A stretch of 64,000 nt of DNA, taken from assembly GCA_900112785.1 (NCBI GenBank), contig FONB01000003.1, positions 1-64,000 on the forward strand, in the 5' to 3' direction. Both the position numbers and the translations under genes were made by a program. The notes below the pieces were generated by a model. That model ran no database searches. It was not told where the DNA came from and saw only the letters and a list, made by a program, of their open reading frames with translations. This document shows, one piece after another, positions 51,894-63,978 of this stretch; position 1 is the first letter of the stretch, and every line of letters starts with the position of its first letter. The stretch comes from Phytobacter palmae. GTDB taxonomy: Bacteria > Pseudomonadota > Gammaproteobacteria > Enterobacterales > Enterobacteriaceae.

Positions 51894-53960
51894 ATGACCA
51901 CAGCGATCCCGCAATCGATCCTGGAAGCGCTTACGAATGTGTCCATGCCGCGTCACGTCAGGATGGCGCAACCGCAACAGACGCTGGAGGTGGAGGGGTA
52001 TCGTATACCGGTCTACCACAGCGAGGCGTTAGTGATTGGGAGTGGTGCAGCCGGACTGCGGGCTGCGGTGGAGTTGCGTCGGCGCAAAGTGGATGTTCTG
52101 GTGGCGACACAAACCCTGTTTTGGGGAACATCGGCCTGTTCTGGCTCTGATAAACAGACCCTGCATACCGCTTCGACCAGTTTCCGGGGCGATAATTTTA
52201 TCTCCCTCGCCAGTGCTATCGGCGCGGGTGGCGCGATGGATGCTGACACTGCGTATGTAGAAGCGGTCGGTTCGGTGGAAGCCTTTATCGGCCTGAAAAG
52301 TATGGGGCTTCCCTTGCCGGAGGACCGTTATGGCGCTGTATTGCGCTATCAGACCGATCACGATGAAGTGGGCCGCGCCACCAGCTGTGGACCACGTACC
52401 TCCCGCCTGATGGTCAAAGTGCTGGCGGAAGAGGCGGTGCTGCTGGGAGTACCGTTTGTCGATCATGCGACGGCAGTGCGCCTGCTTACCGAAGGCGAAG
52501 GGGAGACGCGCCGTGTTGCTGGTGTATTGGCTATCGTGAAAGGCGCGCGGCAGGAGGATAATCCGTGGGGGCTATGCCTGATGCGTAGCTCGACGGTGGT
52601 TCTGGCGGCCGGAGGACCGGGTGAACTGTTCCGCGACAGCGTCTATCCGAAACGGTGCTTTGGCTCGCTGGGGCTGGCGCTGGAAGCGGGGATCGCGACG
52701 GTAAACCTGACGGAGCATCAGTTTGGTATCGGTACGCGGCGCGATGAGTTCCCCTGGAATCTTTCTGGCACCTATGTGCAAAGCATGCCCTATATCTATT
52801 CGGTGGATGAGCAAGGCCAGGAGCATAACTTCCTTGCCCGTTACTATCGCACCACGCGAGAACTGGCCTCAAATATCTTCCGTAAAGGCTATCAGTGGCC
52901 GATTCACGCCACGCGGATGCTGGATTTTGGCTCCAGCCTGGTGGATTTGGCGATCTACCGTGAGTCGCAGGCAGGACGCACAATCTACATGGATTTTAAT
53001 CGCAATCCATTGCCGGTGCCGGGCGATGAACCATTCGCCACTGGCAATCTGGATGAGGATGTTTACCGCTATCTGCACAATAACGATGCCTGTCTGGAGC
53101 TGCCTGTTGCGCGTCTGCAGCGGATGAATCCACTGGCCATTGAGCTTTATAAGCATCATGGTCATGACCTGACAACACAGCCGCTGCCGTTTAATGTTAA
53201 CCATCAGCATATGAATGGCGGGATTGCGGTGGATATATGGGGCCATTCGTCGTTAAGTGGCTGCTATGCGATTGGCGAAGCGGCGGGCACCCACGGGGTG
53301 ACGCGCCCCGGTGGTGCTGCGCTCAATGCCGGTCAGGTCTTTGGGCTGCGCTGCGCGAAGCATATCGCGGCGACGCCGCGTGCCGCCCCGCACTCTCTTT
53401 TTGCCAGCGAAACGGCTGAACTCCTGCAGCAGATCCAGCGTGACAGCAGCCATCCTCAGGCGTTGCGGATTGACGATATTCGCGACGAAATCCAGCAGCG
53501 CATGAGTGAGCGCGCCGGATTTATTTGCGATGCCGCGCAGATACCTGCCGCCGTTCAGGCGGCCCGGCGACTCAACCAACGTATTGCGCAAAATGGGGTG
53601 GCAATAACTCATCCTAACCAGACTGCGTTTAGCCTCCAGTGGCGCCAGATGGCTCTGGCATCAGAGGCGTTACTGGTGGCGCTGGAAAGTTATATTGCCC
53701 GCGGCGGCGGAAGTCGAGGTGCACGGATGTTGTGCTCGGCGCAGGGAGACGTCGCTCCGCAAACGCGCGAAGGCGTATTGTCTGAGTATCGTTTCATCTC
53801 TGAAAAGGCGGAGCACCGGCAGGAACAAATCCAGGTGACATGGCGCAACGGCGGGTTTGTTGTCGAACAGCGGCCATTACGCACGCTTGATGATCTCTCG
53901 ACTCTCTTCTTTGAAAAGAACTGGCCGGATTATCTGACGGATGGGATCTACCGACGTTAG
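51894..53960 (+). CDS. FAD-dependent dehydrogenase of the fumarate reductase/succinate dehydrogenase flavoprotein family
   Basis: A 688-residue cytoplasmic flavoprotein without signal peptide. The dinucleotide loop GSGAAG is at residues 49-54. A second FAD motif with GEAAGTHGVTRPGGAALNAG is near 458-477. The C-terminal helical domain (about 520-688) resembles the SdhA/AprA tail. The histidine that tethers FAD covalently in SdhA is not seen at the usual place; the segment reads TSACSGSDKQT. No iron-sulfur partner or membrane anchor is encoded next to it, so the electron acceptor is unknown. Last gene of the cluster. Confidence 0.85.
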   Translation: MTTAIPQSILEALTNVSMPRHVRMAQPQQTLEVEGYRIPVYHSEALVIGSGAAGLRAAVELRRRKVDVLVATQTLFWGTSACSGSDKQTLHTASTSFRGDNFISLASAIGAGGAMDADTAYVEAVGSVEAFIGLKSMGLPLPEDRYGAVLRYQTDHDEVGRATSCGPRTSRLMVKVLAEEAVLLGVPFVDHATAVRLLTEGEGETRRVAGVLAIVKGARQEDNPWGLCLMRSSTVVLAAGGPGELFRDSVYPKRCFGSLGLALEAGIATVNLTEHQFGIGTRRDEFPWNLSGTYVQSMPYIYSVDEQGQEHNFLARYYRTTRELASNIFRKGYQWPIHATRMLDFGSSLVDLAIYRESQAGRTIYMDFNRNPLPVPGDEPFATGNLDEDVYRYLHNNDACLELPVARLQRMNPLAIELYKHHGHDLTTQPLPFNVNHQHMNGGIAVDIWGHSSLSGCYAIGEAAGTHGVTRPGGAALNAGQVFGLRCAKHIAATPRAAPHSLFASETAELLQQIQRDSSHPQALRIDDIRDEIQQRMSERAGFICDAAQIPAAVQAARRLNQRIAQNGVAITHPNQTAFSLQWRQMALASEALLVALESYIARGGGSRGARMLCSAQGDVAPQTREGVLSEYRFISEKAEHRQEQIQVTWRNGGFVVEQRPLRTLDDLSTLFFEKNWPDYLTDGIYRR

Positions 53961-53978
53961 TATTTGTCTGTAAAAACG

Positions 53979-54053
53979 TTGCCCGGATGCGGCGTCACGC
54001 CTGATCCGGGCAATATTATTACGGGAGCCCGGGCAAGCGAAACGCTACCCGGG
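53979..54053. repeat. Pair of REP-type palindromes (BIME-like) between the cluster and gltD
   Basis: Two inverted repeats: TTGCCCGGAT...ATCCGGGCAA (53979-54012, with GCGGCGT in the loop as in the REP consensus) and CCCGGGCAAGCG...CGCTACCCGGG (54028-54053). They lie between convergent transcription units and probably protect or end both messages. Confidence 0.82.
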
Positions 54054-54060
54054 AAATTCC

Positions 54061-55488
<1,428 letters not shown>

Positions 55489-58400
55489 TTACTGCGCCTG
55501 CACACGCAGCTCTGCTGCGCTACGACTACGATGACCTAACAGTGCTTTCACATCACTGGACTTCGGTTTAACCAGCGCGAATTTCGCTGAGAAGGCTGGC
55601 CAGTTAGCCAGAATCTCTTCACCGCGAGAAGAACCGGTATGATGCACATGCTCGGTAATCAGACCGCGCAGATGCTCTTCATGGATGGCGAGGTCATCGA
55701 CGCTCAACACTTCCACCAGTTCCGGGTTCACACGTTTGCGGAACTCACCGTCTTCATCCAGGACATAGGCAAAACCGCCTGTCATCCCGGCGCCAAAGTT
55801 TACGCCTGTTTTACCGAGGATACAGACGATACCACCGGTCATGTATTCACAACCGTTATCACCGATGCCTTCCACGACAGTAATCGCGCCGGAGTTACGC
55901 ACGCCGAAACGTTCACCCGCACGGCCTGCGGCATACAGACGACCACCGGTTGCGCCATACAGGCAGGTGTTACCGATAATGCTGGCTTCGTGGCTACGAT
56001 AGGCAGAGCCTACCGGCGGACGTACCGCGACTAAGCCGCCTGCCATGCCCTTGCCTACATAGTCGTTGGCATCGCCAGTCAGGTACAGCTCAACGCCACC
56101 AGCGTTCCAGACGCCAAAACTCTGGCCTGCTGTGCCGCTAAAATGGACTGTAATCGGGTCTGCCGCCAGACCCTGATCGCCATGCGTCTGCGCAATGTAG
56201 CCAGACAGAGATGCACCGACAGAACGGTCCGTGTTGCGAATATCAAACCAGAAAGTTTTGCTCTGGCGTTCGTCAACAAACGGCTTTGCCTGTTGCAACA
56301 ACTGCGCATTCAGTACGCCGTTGTCGAATGGCGGATTGTTTTCCGTGCAGTACAGCGCTTTGCCTGGATGCGGCTCGGCGGTTTCCAGCAGTTTCGACAG
56401 ATCCAGCTTCTGTTGTTTGGCGGTAAATCCGTCCAGCTCTTTGAGCAAGTCGGTACGGCCAATCAAGTCCACCAGGCGTTTAACGCCCAGTTGCGCCATC
56501 AGCTCGCGGGTTTCGCGGGCGATAAATTCAAAGTAATTGGTCACTTTGAACGGCAGACCGTGGTAGTGGTTTTTACGCAGTTTTTCATCCTGAGTTGCTA
56601 CGCCGGTTGCGCAGTTGTTCAGGTGGCAAATACGCAGGTATTTACAGCCCAGCGCCACCATCGGGCCAGTACCAAAGCCGAAGCTCTCGGCGCCGAGGAT
56701 TGCCGCTTTGATGATGTCCTGGCCCGTTTTCAGACCACCATCTGTCTGTAAACGAATTTTGTGGCGCAGACCGTTGGCCACCAGCGCCTGTTGGGTTTCC
56801 ACCAGGCCCAGTTCCCACGGACAACCCGCGTATTTTACCGATGACAGCGGGCTTGCGCCGGTACCGCCGTCGTAACCGGCGATGGTGATGAGATCCGCAT
56901 AGGCTTTTGCCACACCGGTCGCGATGGTGCCGACGCCCGGTTCGGAAACCAGCTTCACGGAGATCATCGCTTTTGGGTTGACCTGTTTCAGGTCGAAAAT
57001 CAGTTGCGCCAGATCCTCGATAGAGTAGATATCGTGGTGCGGCGGCGGGGAAATCAGCGTCACGCCTGGTACGGAATAGCGCAGTTTAGCGATGTACGGG
57101 GTGACTTTATCTCCCGGTAACTGACCGCCTTCACCTGGTTTCGCACCCTGAGCGACTTTAATCTGAATCACATCAGCATTGACCAGATACGCCGGGGTGA
57201 CGCCGAAGCGACCGGAAGCGACCTGTTTGATGCGCGACACTTTGTTGGTGCCGTAGCGTGCCGGGTCTTCGCCGCCTTCACCGGAGTTGGAGAAGCCACC
57301 GAGGCTGTTCATGGCTTCTGCCAGCGCTTCATGTGCTTCCGGACTCAGCGCACCGATGGACATTGCCGCAGTATCAAAGCGTTTAAACAGTTCGCTTGCG
57401 GGTTCGACGTCGTTGATGCTGACTGTTTCGCCGTTCGGCGTGATGGCCAGCAGGTCACGCAGGGTGGCCGCCGGGCGCTCATTTACCAGCTTCGCGTACT
57501 CCTGGTAGTCTTTGTATTCCCCGCTCTGAACGGCTTGTTGCAATGTACGCACCACGTCCGGGTTATAGGCGTGATATTCACCGCCATGCACGTATTTCAG
57601 CAGACCACCCGCCTCAAGCGGTTTACGCGCCAGCCAGGCACGTTTGGAGAGGTTCAGCAGATCCTGCTGGAAGTCAGCAAAACCTGCGCCGCTGATACGG
57701 CTGACTACGCCCTGGAAGCAGAGTTCGGAGACCTCTTCATGCAGACCGACAGCTTCGAACAGTTTTGAGCAACGGTAAGAGGCAATCGTCGAAATGCCCA
57801 TTTTGGACATAATCTTGTACAGCCCTTTGTTGATGCCGTTGCGGTAGTTCAGCATCACTGTGCGGTAATTCTTCTCAATGGCTTTGGTGTCGACCAGTTT
57901 CGCCAGCGTTTCGTAGGCCAGGTACGGATAAATGGCGGTGGCGCCGAAGCCCAGCAGCACTGCGAAGTGGTGCGGGTCGCGGGCGCTGGCGGTTTCTACG
58001 ATGATGTTGGCATCGCAGCGCAGGCTTTTCTCAACCAGACGGGTCTGGACAGCCCCGACTGCCATCGGCGCCGGAACCGGCAGGCGGTTTTTGGCGATGT
58101 TACGGTCAGACAGCACCAGCAACACGGTGCCGTTACGCACCATCTGTTCTGCTTTGTCGCACAGCGCTCGCACCGTCTCTTCCAGTGAGGTTTCGGTCAC
58201 ATCGAAGGTGATATCCAGCACATCCGCGCGATAGTGCTCCTCTTTCATGGTGGTGAGCTGAGTGAAATCGGAGTACAGCAGAATCGGTGATTTGAAACTC
58301 AGGCGGTGCGCCTGGCCTTCCGCTTCACAAAAGACATTCATTTCACGACCGATACTGGTGGCCAGCGACATCACATGTGCTTCACGCAACGGATCGATTG

Positions 58401-59949
58401 GCGGGTTCGTCACCTGCGCGAACTGCTGGCGGAAGTAATCGTAAATGATACGCGGCTGGCTGGAGAGCACGGCAAACGGGGTATCATCCCCCATAGAGCC
58501 GACCGCTTCCTGACCGTTTTCACCGAGTACACGGATAACCGTGTCCAACTCTTCGAAGCTGTAGTTAAACTGCTTCTGATAGCTTGCCAGCAGGTCGTCG
58601 TCCATTTCACGGGTGCCAACCTGATCATCTGACAGATCTTCAAAGGGCACCAGACGGCGGACGTTTTTCTCCATCCACTCTTTATAGGGGTGGCGGCTTT
58701 TCAGATCGTCATCGGTCTCTGCAGAGTGCAAAATGCGACCGCCACGGGTATCGATAACCATCAGTTCACCTGGACCGACGCGGCCTTTTTCGACCACTTC
58801 GTCAGGTTGATAATCCCAGATACCGACTTCTGAGGCACAGGTGATCAGCTTGTCTTTGGTAATGACATAGCGTGCCGGACGCAGGCCGTTACGGTCGAGG
58901 TTACAGGCCGCGAAACGACCATCGGACATTACGATACCCGCCGGGCCATCCCATGGTTCCATATGCATGGAGTTAAAGTCGAAGAATGCGCGCAGGTCCG
59001 GGTCCATATCCGGATTGTTCTGCCAGGCTGGCGGTACCAGCAGGCGCATGGCACGCACGATATCCATCCCGCCTGCCAGCAGCAGTTCGAGCATGTTATC
59101 CATGGAGCTGGAGTCAGAACCGGTTTCGTTGACGAACGGCGCGGCATCATGCAGATCCGGGATTAGAGGGGTCTGGAATTTATAGGTACGCGCACGCGCC
59201 CACTGACGGTTACCGGTGATGGTGTTGATTTCACCGTTATGCGCCAGATAGCGGAACGGCTGTGCCAGTGGCCAGCGCGGTACGGTATTGGTGGAGAAGC
59301 GCTGGTGGAAAAGGCAAATGGCCGATTCCAGACGCAGGTCCGCCAGGTCCAGGTAGAAGCGCGGCAGGTCAGCCGGCATACACAGACCTTTATAGATGTT
59401 CACCAGGTTAGAGAGGCTACAAACGTAGAACTCTTTATCTTCCTGCAGACGCTTTTCAATGCGACGGCGGGCAATAAACAGACGGCGCTCCATATCACGC
59501 GGGCGCCAGCCAGCCGGGGCGTTAACAAAAATTTGCTCAATACGTGGCAGCGAGGAGAGGGCGATTTCACCGAGCACCCCTTCGTTGGTTGGCACATCGC
59601 GCCAGCCGACAATAGACAGGGTTTCACGTTGAAGTTCTTCTTCTACAATACGGCGCGATGCGCTGGCTTTCTCAGGATCCTTATTCAGGAACAGCATACC
59701 AACGGCATAGTTTTTGGCTAAACGCCAGCCGCGCTCTTCCGCAACGATACGGAAGAAACGATCGGGTTTTTGCAACAGTAAGCCGCAGCCGTCGCCGGTT
59801 TTACCATCAGCGAGGATTGCGCCACGGTGCTGCATACGGGCCAGTGCGTGAATAGCGGTACGCACTACCTTGTGGCTAGGTTCGCCTTCTATGTGGGCGA
59901 TCAGGCCGAAACCACAGTTATCCCTCTCAAGGGATTTATCGTACAACAT
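55489..59949 (-). CDS. gltB: Glutamate synthase (NADPH) large subunit
   Basis: Converts glutamine and 2-oxoglutarate to two glutamates. 1486 residues from [15 protein letters not shown] at 59949. Autocleavage should expose the catalytic Cys12 of the class-II glutaminase domain (about 12-430). The central and FMN-binding synthase domains follow ([20 protein letters not shown], near 895), with a 3Fe-4S cysteine set in [15 protein letters not shown] and a C-terminal glycine-rich beta-helix. The longer E. coli-style N-terminus is impossible here: its frame meets TAG and offers no ATG. Expected to be Lrp-activated. Confidence 0.97.
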   Translation of the reverse strand: MLYDKSLERDNCGFGLIAHIEGEPSHKVVRTAIHALARMQHRGAILADGKTGDGCGLLLQKPDRFFRIVAEERGWRLAKNYAVGMLFLNKDPEKASASRRIVEEELQRETLSIVGWRDVPTNEGVLGEIALSSLPRIEQIFVNAPAGWRPRDMERRLFIARRRIEKRLQEDKEFYVCSLSNLVNIYKGLCMPADLPRFYLDLADLRLESAICLFHQRFSTNTVPRWPLAQPFRYLAHNGEINTITGNRQWARARTYKFQTPLIPDLHDAAPFVNETGSDSSSMDNMLELLLAGGMDIVRAMRLLVPPAWQNNPDMDPDLRAFFDFNSMHMEPWDGPAGIVMSDGRFAACNLDRNGLRPARYVITKDKLITCASEVGIWDYQPDEVVEKGRVGPGELMVIDTRGGRILHSAETDDDLKSRHPYKEWMEKNVRRLVPFEDLSDDQVGTREMDDDLLASYQKQFNYSFEELDTVIRVLGENGQEAVGSMGDDTPFAVLSSQPRIIYDYFRQQFAQVTNPPIDPLREAHVMSLATSIGREMNVFCEAEGQAHRLSFKSPILLYSDFTQLTTMKEEHYRADVLDITFDVTETSLEETVRALCDKAEQMVRNGTVLLVLSDRNIAKNRLPVPAPMAVGAVQTRLVEKSLRCDANIIVETASARDPHHFAVLLGFGATAIYPYLAYETLAKLVDTKAIEKNYRTVMLNYRNGINKGLYKIMSKMGISTIASYRCSKLFEAVGLHEEVSELCFQGVVSRISGAGFADFQQDLLNLSKRAWLARKPLEAGGLLKYVHGGEYHAYNPDVVRTLQQAVQSGEYKDYQEYAKLVNERPAATLRDLLAITPNGETVSINDVEPASELFKRFDTAAMSIGALSPEAHEALAEAMNSLGGFSNSGEGGEDPARYGTNKVSRIKQVASGRFGVTPAYLVNADVIQIKVAQGAKPGEGGQLPGDKVTPYIAKLRYSVPGVTLISPPPHHDIYSIEDLAQLIFDLKQVNPKAMISVKLVSEPGVGTIATGVAKAYADLITIAGYDGGTGASPLSSVKYAGCPWELGLVETQQALVANGLRHKIRLQTDGGLKTGQDIIKAAILGAESFGFGTGPMVALGCKYLRICHLNNCATGVATQDEKLRKNHYHGLPFKVTNYFEFIARETRELMAQLGVKRLVDLIGRTDLLKELDGFTAKQQKLDLSKLLETAEPHPGKALYCTENNPPFDNGVLNAQLLQQAKPFVDERQSKTFWFDIRNTDRSVGASLSGYIAQTHGDQGLAADPITVHFSGTAGQSFGVWNAGGVELYLTGDANDYVGKGMAGGLVAVRPPVGSAYRSHEASIIGNTCLYGATGGRLYAAGRAGERFGVRNSGAITVVEGIGDNGCEYMTGGIVCILGKTGVNFGAGMTGGFAYVLDEDGEFRKRVNPELVEVLSVDDLAIHEEHLRGLITEHVHHTGSSRGEEILANWPAFSAKFALVKPKSSDVKALLGHRSRSAAELRVQAQ

Positions 59950-60047
59950 ATCAGTGAACCTCCCCAGGCTCTGCGGGATTCCCATCCGATACCGATTGCG
60001 CGCGGGCACAGCAAGAGCATGGCGACGGGGCTAATAAAGCCTCGCAT
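59901..60047 (-). other. Possible 48-codon leader frame overlapping the gltB start
   Basis: A short frame beginning [17 protein letters not shown] with GAGGGCGAC directly before its ATG. It runs past the gltB start and stops 49 nt inside gltB in another frame. The ribosome site is better than average, but coding use is unproven. It could couple or restrain gltB translation. Confidence 0.35.
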
Positions 60048-60626
60048 GTCGCCCTCTTTAATTTCCTTTTCGCATCGGTACACAAGTGTTGAGGACTTGC
60101 TTAAGAGGGAATCTCAATAACTGCATAAATATGATGAGCAGACCACTCATCCAGAAAGCTTCCAGCGGATTCCCAACTTATCGGGAATCCGTACACAGGT
60201 CAAATGCCAGGCTTATTTATCTAATAATGTGCTAAAGCTTATTTAATATATTGATAATTAAATGAATTTAACCTTATTTACAATCAATAAGCCCAGCGCT
60301 GAGCGGCAGAGTAATGTGATCTGACTCACTATAGGGAAGCGTTGTTAATGCGCTACCCTACTAAATCCAATATGAATTTCAGAATATTATTCTAGTAATG
60401 TACCTACAGGCGCAGGAACACACTGTTTTTCACTTATGACAGTATTTCTGCAAAATATCGCCTGAACATAAGGAAAAGTAATTGCCGGAGAAGTGAATGA
60501 AACGGCGGTAATCTTGACTGTTTATGCAATGAATAAAAGCCTTGCCGGGCGATTGATCCACATCATCGCCGTCGAAAGCTAAAAATGGCAGGCTTGGCCC
60601 TTTTCAAAGGCACGGCCTGTCAGATT
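59950..60626. promoter_or_regulatory. gltBD / yhcC divergent control region
   Basis: About 680 nt between divergent gltB and yhcC, strongly A+T-rich at 60190-60300. In E. coli the gltB promoter is controlled from far upstream by Lrp, IHF and Crp, which fits this length. A stem GGATTCCC / GGGAATCC is at 60167-60190. No promoter pair is assigned with confidence, and no gene other than the possible leader frame is seen. Confidence 0.6.
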
Positions 60627-61550
60627 ATGCAGTTACAAAAATTAGTCAATATGTTTGGTGGGGATCTTGCCCGTCGTTATGGGCAAAAGGTTCATAAATT
60701 AACGCTCCACGGCGGTTTTAGCTGCCCGAACCGCGATGGCACTATTGGCCGGGGCGGCTGCACATTCTGTAATGTTGCCTCCTTCGCTGATGAGGCGCAG
60801 CAGCACCACTCTATTGCCGAACAGCTGGCGCATCAGGCTAATCTGGTGAATCGTGCGAAACGTTATCTCGCCTATTTTCAGGCTTATACCAGCACCTGGG
60901 CCGAAGTACAGGTGCTGCGTTCCATGTATCAACAGGCAATAAGCCAGGCCAGTATTGTTGGCCTGTGCGTCGGCACGCGCCCGGATTGCGTACCCGAGGC
61001 GGTGCTGGATTTACTGAGCGAGTATAAAGATCAAGGGTATGAGGTCTGGCTCGAACTGGGATTGCAAACCGCACACGATAAAACACTGCGCCGTATTAAC
61101 CGTGGGCACGATTTCGCCTGTTATCAGCAAACCACCCGCCAGGCCCGCGAACGCGGGTTGAAAGTATGTAGTCACCTTATCGTTGGCCTGCCGGGGGAAG
61201 GGCAGTCAGAATGTCTGCAAACGCTCCATCGCGTGGTAGAGACAGGCGTAGACGGTATCAAGCTGCATCCTCTGCATATTGTGAAGGGCAGCATTATGGC
61301 AAAAGCCTGGCAGGCGGGGCGTCTGCAAGGAATTGAACTGGAAGACTATACTGTCACCGCCGGGGAGATGATTCGCGCAACACCACCGGAGGTGATTTAC
61401 CATCGCATTTCCGCCAGCGCACGCCGCCCGACGCTTCTGGCGCCGTTGTGGTGCGAAAATCGCTGGACGGGAATGGTTGAACTGGATCGCTATCTTACTG
61501 CTCATGGTGTGCAAGGTTCCGCATTGGCTCGCCCGTGGAGCCAGCCGTAA
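60627..61550 (+). CDS. yhcC: Radical SAM protein YhcC
   Basis: A 307-residue radical SAM protein of unknown reaction (TIGR01212 family, Elp3-like). The cluster cysteines are in SCPNRDGTIGRGGCTFCN (about residues 32-49), which gives the C-x(11)-CxxC spacing of this group. GLCVGTRPDCV and HLIVGLPGEG are conserved substrate-side segments. The start at 60627 matches E. coli MQLQKLVNMFGG; the upstream start at 60585 is not conserved. It precedes arcB by 88 nt and may partly share its transcript. Confidence 0.95.
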   Translation: MQLQKLVNMFGGDLARRYGQKVHKLTLHGGFSCPNRDGTIGRGGCTFCNVASFADEAQQHHSIAEQLAHQANLVNRAKRYLAYFQAYTSTWAEVQVLRSMYQQAISQASIVGLCVGTRPDCVPEAVLDLLSEYKDQGYEVWLELGLQTAHDKTLRRINRGHDFACYQQTTRQARERGLKVCSHLIVGLPGEGQSECLQTLHRVVETGVDGIKLHPLHIVKGSIMAKAWQAGRLQGIELEDYTVTAGEMIRATPPEVIYHRISASARRPTLLAPLWCENRWTGMVELDRYLTAHGVQGSALARPWSQP

Positions 61551-61638
61551 CGGTTGCCTGGACCGCATTTTTCGCACAACCTTCAACGTGTTGCTCAGAA
61601 TTGGGTATTATTGAGCGGAATTGTTTAAGGAAATCGCT

Positions 61639-63978
61639 ATGAAGCAAATCCGTTTACTGGCGCAGTATTACGTCGACCTGATGATGAAGCTCGGGCTGGT
61701 TCGTTTCTCCCTGTTACTTGCCCTGGCTCTGGTGGTGCTGGCTATCGTCGTGCAAATGGCGGTAACAATGGTATTGCAGGGGCAGGTGGCGAGCATCGAC
61801 GTCATTCGCTCTATCTTTTTTGGCTTGTTGATTACCCCCTGGGCGGTCTATTTCTTATCGGTGGTCGTCGAGCAGCTTGAAGAGTCACGTCAGCGGCTTT
61901 CGCGGCTGGTGGACAAGCTGGAAGAGATGCGTGAGCGCGACCTCAAACTTAATATTCAGCTTAAAGACAATATCACCCGGCTTAACCAGGAGATGGCGGA
62001 TCGCGAGAAAGCTGAAGCTGAACGTCAGGCGACGTTTGAGCAGCTTAAAGTGGAGATGCAGGAGCGCGAGCAGACGCAGATTCAACTGGAACAGCAATCC
62101 ACATTTTTACGCTCTTTCCTCGATGCCTCGCCGGACCTCGTTTTCTATCGCAATGAAGATAAAGAATTTTCCGGCTGTAACCGGGCGATGGAACTGCTGA
62201 CGGGCAAAAGCGAGAAGCAGTTGATTAACCTCAAACCACAGGATGTCTACGCGCCGGAAGCGGCGGAGAAGGTCATCGAGACCGATGAGAAAGTTTTTCG
62301 TCACAATGTTTCGCTGACCTATGAGCAGTGGCTGGATTATCCGGATGGACGCAAAGCCTGTTTTGAAATCCGTAAGGTGCCCTACTATGACCGTGTAGGA
62401 AAGCGCCACGGTTTGATGGGGTTCGGGCGTGATATTACCGAGCGTAAGCGCTATCAGGATGCTCTGGAGCGTGCCAGTCGCGATAAAACCACCTTTATCT
62501 CAACTATCAGCCACGAACTGCGTACCCCGCTTAATGGCATCGTCGGGCTGAGCCGTATTCTGCTGGACACCGACTTAACGGCCGAGCAGGAAAAATACCT
62601 GAAAACCATCCATGTCTCTGCTGTCACTCTGGGTAATATCTTCAACGATATTATCGACATGGATAAAATGGAACGTCGTAAAGTCCAGCTCGACAATCAG
62701 CCGGTGGATTTCACCAGCTTCCTTGCTGACCTTGAAAACCTTTCCGGCCTGCAGGCGCACCAGAAAGGTTTGCGTTTCGTCATGGAACCTACGTTGCCGT
62801 TACCGCATAAGGTGGTCACTGACGGCACACGGTTGCGGCAGATTCTCTGGAACCTTATCAGCAACGCCGTCAAATTTACCCGTGAGGGACAAGTCACCGT
62901 CCGTGTGCGCTATGACGAAGGCGATATGCTGCACTTTGAGGTCGAAGATTCCGGAATTGGCATTCCTCGCGAAGAGCTGGATAAAATTTTCGCCATGTAT
63001 TACCAGGTGAAAGACAGCCATGGCGGCAAGCCTGCTACCGGTACGGGGATTGGTCTCGCCGTATCACGTCGTCTGGCGAAAAACATGGGCGGTGACATTG
63101 TCGTTACCAGCCAGCCTGGCAAAGGTTCGCTCTTCACCCTGACCGTACACGCGCCTGCGGTAGCGGAGGAAGTGGAAGATGCGTTTGAAGACGATGATAT
63201 GCCGCTGCCAGCGCTGCATGTGCTTTTGGTGGAAGATATTGAGCTTAACGTGATTGTTGCCCGTTCCGTACTGGAAAAACTGGGCAGTAGCGTGGATGTT
63301 GCGATGACCGGCAAAGCCGCGCTGGAGATGTTTAAACCCGGCGAATACGATCTGGTACTGCTTGATATTCAGTTGCCGGATATGACCGGGCTGGACATCT
63401 CGCGCATTCTCACCAGCCAGTTTGCCCGCGATGATTTACCGCCGCTGGTGGCGCTTACTGCCAACGTGCTCAAAGATAAACAAGAGTATCTGGATGCAGG
63501 GATGGACGATGTCTTAAGCAAGCCGCTGGCGGTCCCGGCATTGACTGCCATGATTAAGAAATTTTGGGATGCGGGCGAAGAAGAGGAGCAAGATGCAATG
63601 TCTCATACCGATGGTCAAAAATCACAGAACCTGCTGGATATCCCGATGCTTGAGCAGTATATCGATCTGGTCGGGCCGAAGCTTATTACCGATGGGCTGG
63701 CGGTGTTTGAGAAAATGATGCCGGGCTATCTGAGCGTTCTGGAATCTAACCTTACCGCACGGGATCAAAAAGGGATCGTCGAAGAGGGGCATAAGATCAA
63801 GGGCGCTGCGGGATCGGTCGGCCTTCGTCATCTGCAACAGCTTGGTCAACAAATTCAGTCACCCGATCTGCCTGCCTGGTGGGATAACGTCGGCGAATGG
63901 GTTGAAGAGATGAAGCAAGAGTGGCAGCACGATGTCGATGTATTAAAAGCGTGGGTGGCAACCGCTGGAAAAAAATGA
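61639..63978 (+). CDS. arcB: Aerobic respiration control sensor kinase ArcB
   Basis: Tripartite hybrid histidine kinase that phosphorylates ArcA when quinones are reduced. 779 residues (E. coli 778). Two membrane helices (about 22-47 and 58-77), coiled coil, then a PAS domain with the redox cysteines C180 and C241. Transmitter H292 is in SHELRTPLNG, the ATPase domain ends near 505, receiver D576 is in LLDIQLPD, and the phosphotransfer H718 is in EGHKIKGAAGS. The start at 61639 follows AAGGAAATCGCT. The final codons overlap the terminator of the convergent small RNA ArcZ. Confidence 0.98.
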   Translation: MKQIRLLAQYYVDLMMKLGLVRFSLLLALALVVLAIVVQMAVTMVLQGQVASIDVIRSIFFGLLITPWAVYFLSVVVEQLEESRQRLSRLVDKLEEMRERDLKLNIQLKDNITRLNQEMADREKAEAERQATFEQLKVEMQEREQTQIQLEQQSTFLRSFLDASPDLVFYRNEDKEFSGCNRAMELLTGKSEKQLINLKPQDVYAPEAAEKVIETDEKVFRHNVSLTYEQWLDYPDGRKACFEIRKVPYYDRVGKRHGLMGFGRDITERKRYQDALERASRDKTTFISTISHELRTPLNGIVGLSRILLDTDLTAEQEKYLKTIHVSAVTLGNIFNDIIDMDKMERRKVQLDNQPVDFTSFLADLENLSGLQAHQKGLRFVMEPTLPLPHKVVTDGTRLRQILWNLISNAVKFTREGQVTVRVRYDEGDMLHFEVEDSGIGIPREELDKIFAMYYQVKDSHGGKPATGTGIGLAVSRRLAKNMGGDIVVTSQPGKGSLFTLTVHAPAVAEEVEDAFEDDDMPLPALHVLLVEDIELNVIVARSVLEKLGSSVDVAMTGKAALEMFKPGEYDLVLLDIQLPDMTGLDISRILTSQFARDDLPPLVALTANVLKDKQEYLDAGMDDVLSKPLAVPALTAMIKKFWDAGEEEEQDAMSHTDGQKSQNLLDIPMLEQYIDLVGPKLITDGLAVFEKMMPGYLSVLESNLTARDQKGIVEEGHKIKGAAGSVGLRHLQQLGQQIQSPDLPAWWDNVGEWVEEMKQEWQHDVDVLKAWVATAGKK

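Noticed and set aside
59950-60009. Extended gltB N-terminus from the GTG at 60009
   Set aside because: No ribosome site at that GTG, and the conserved start with GGGAGG upstream is at 59949.
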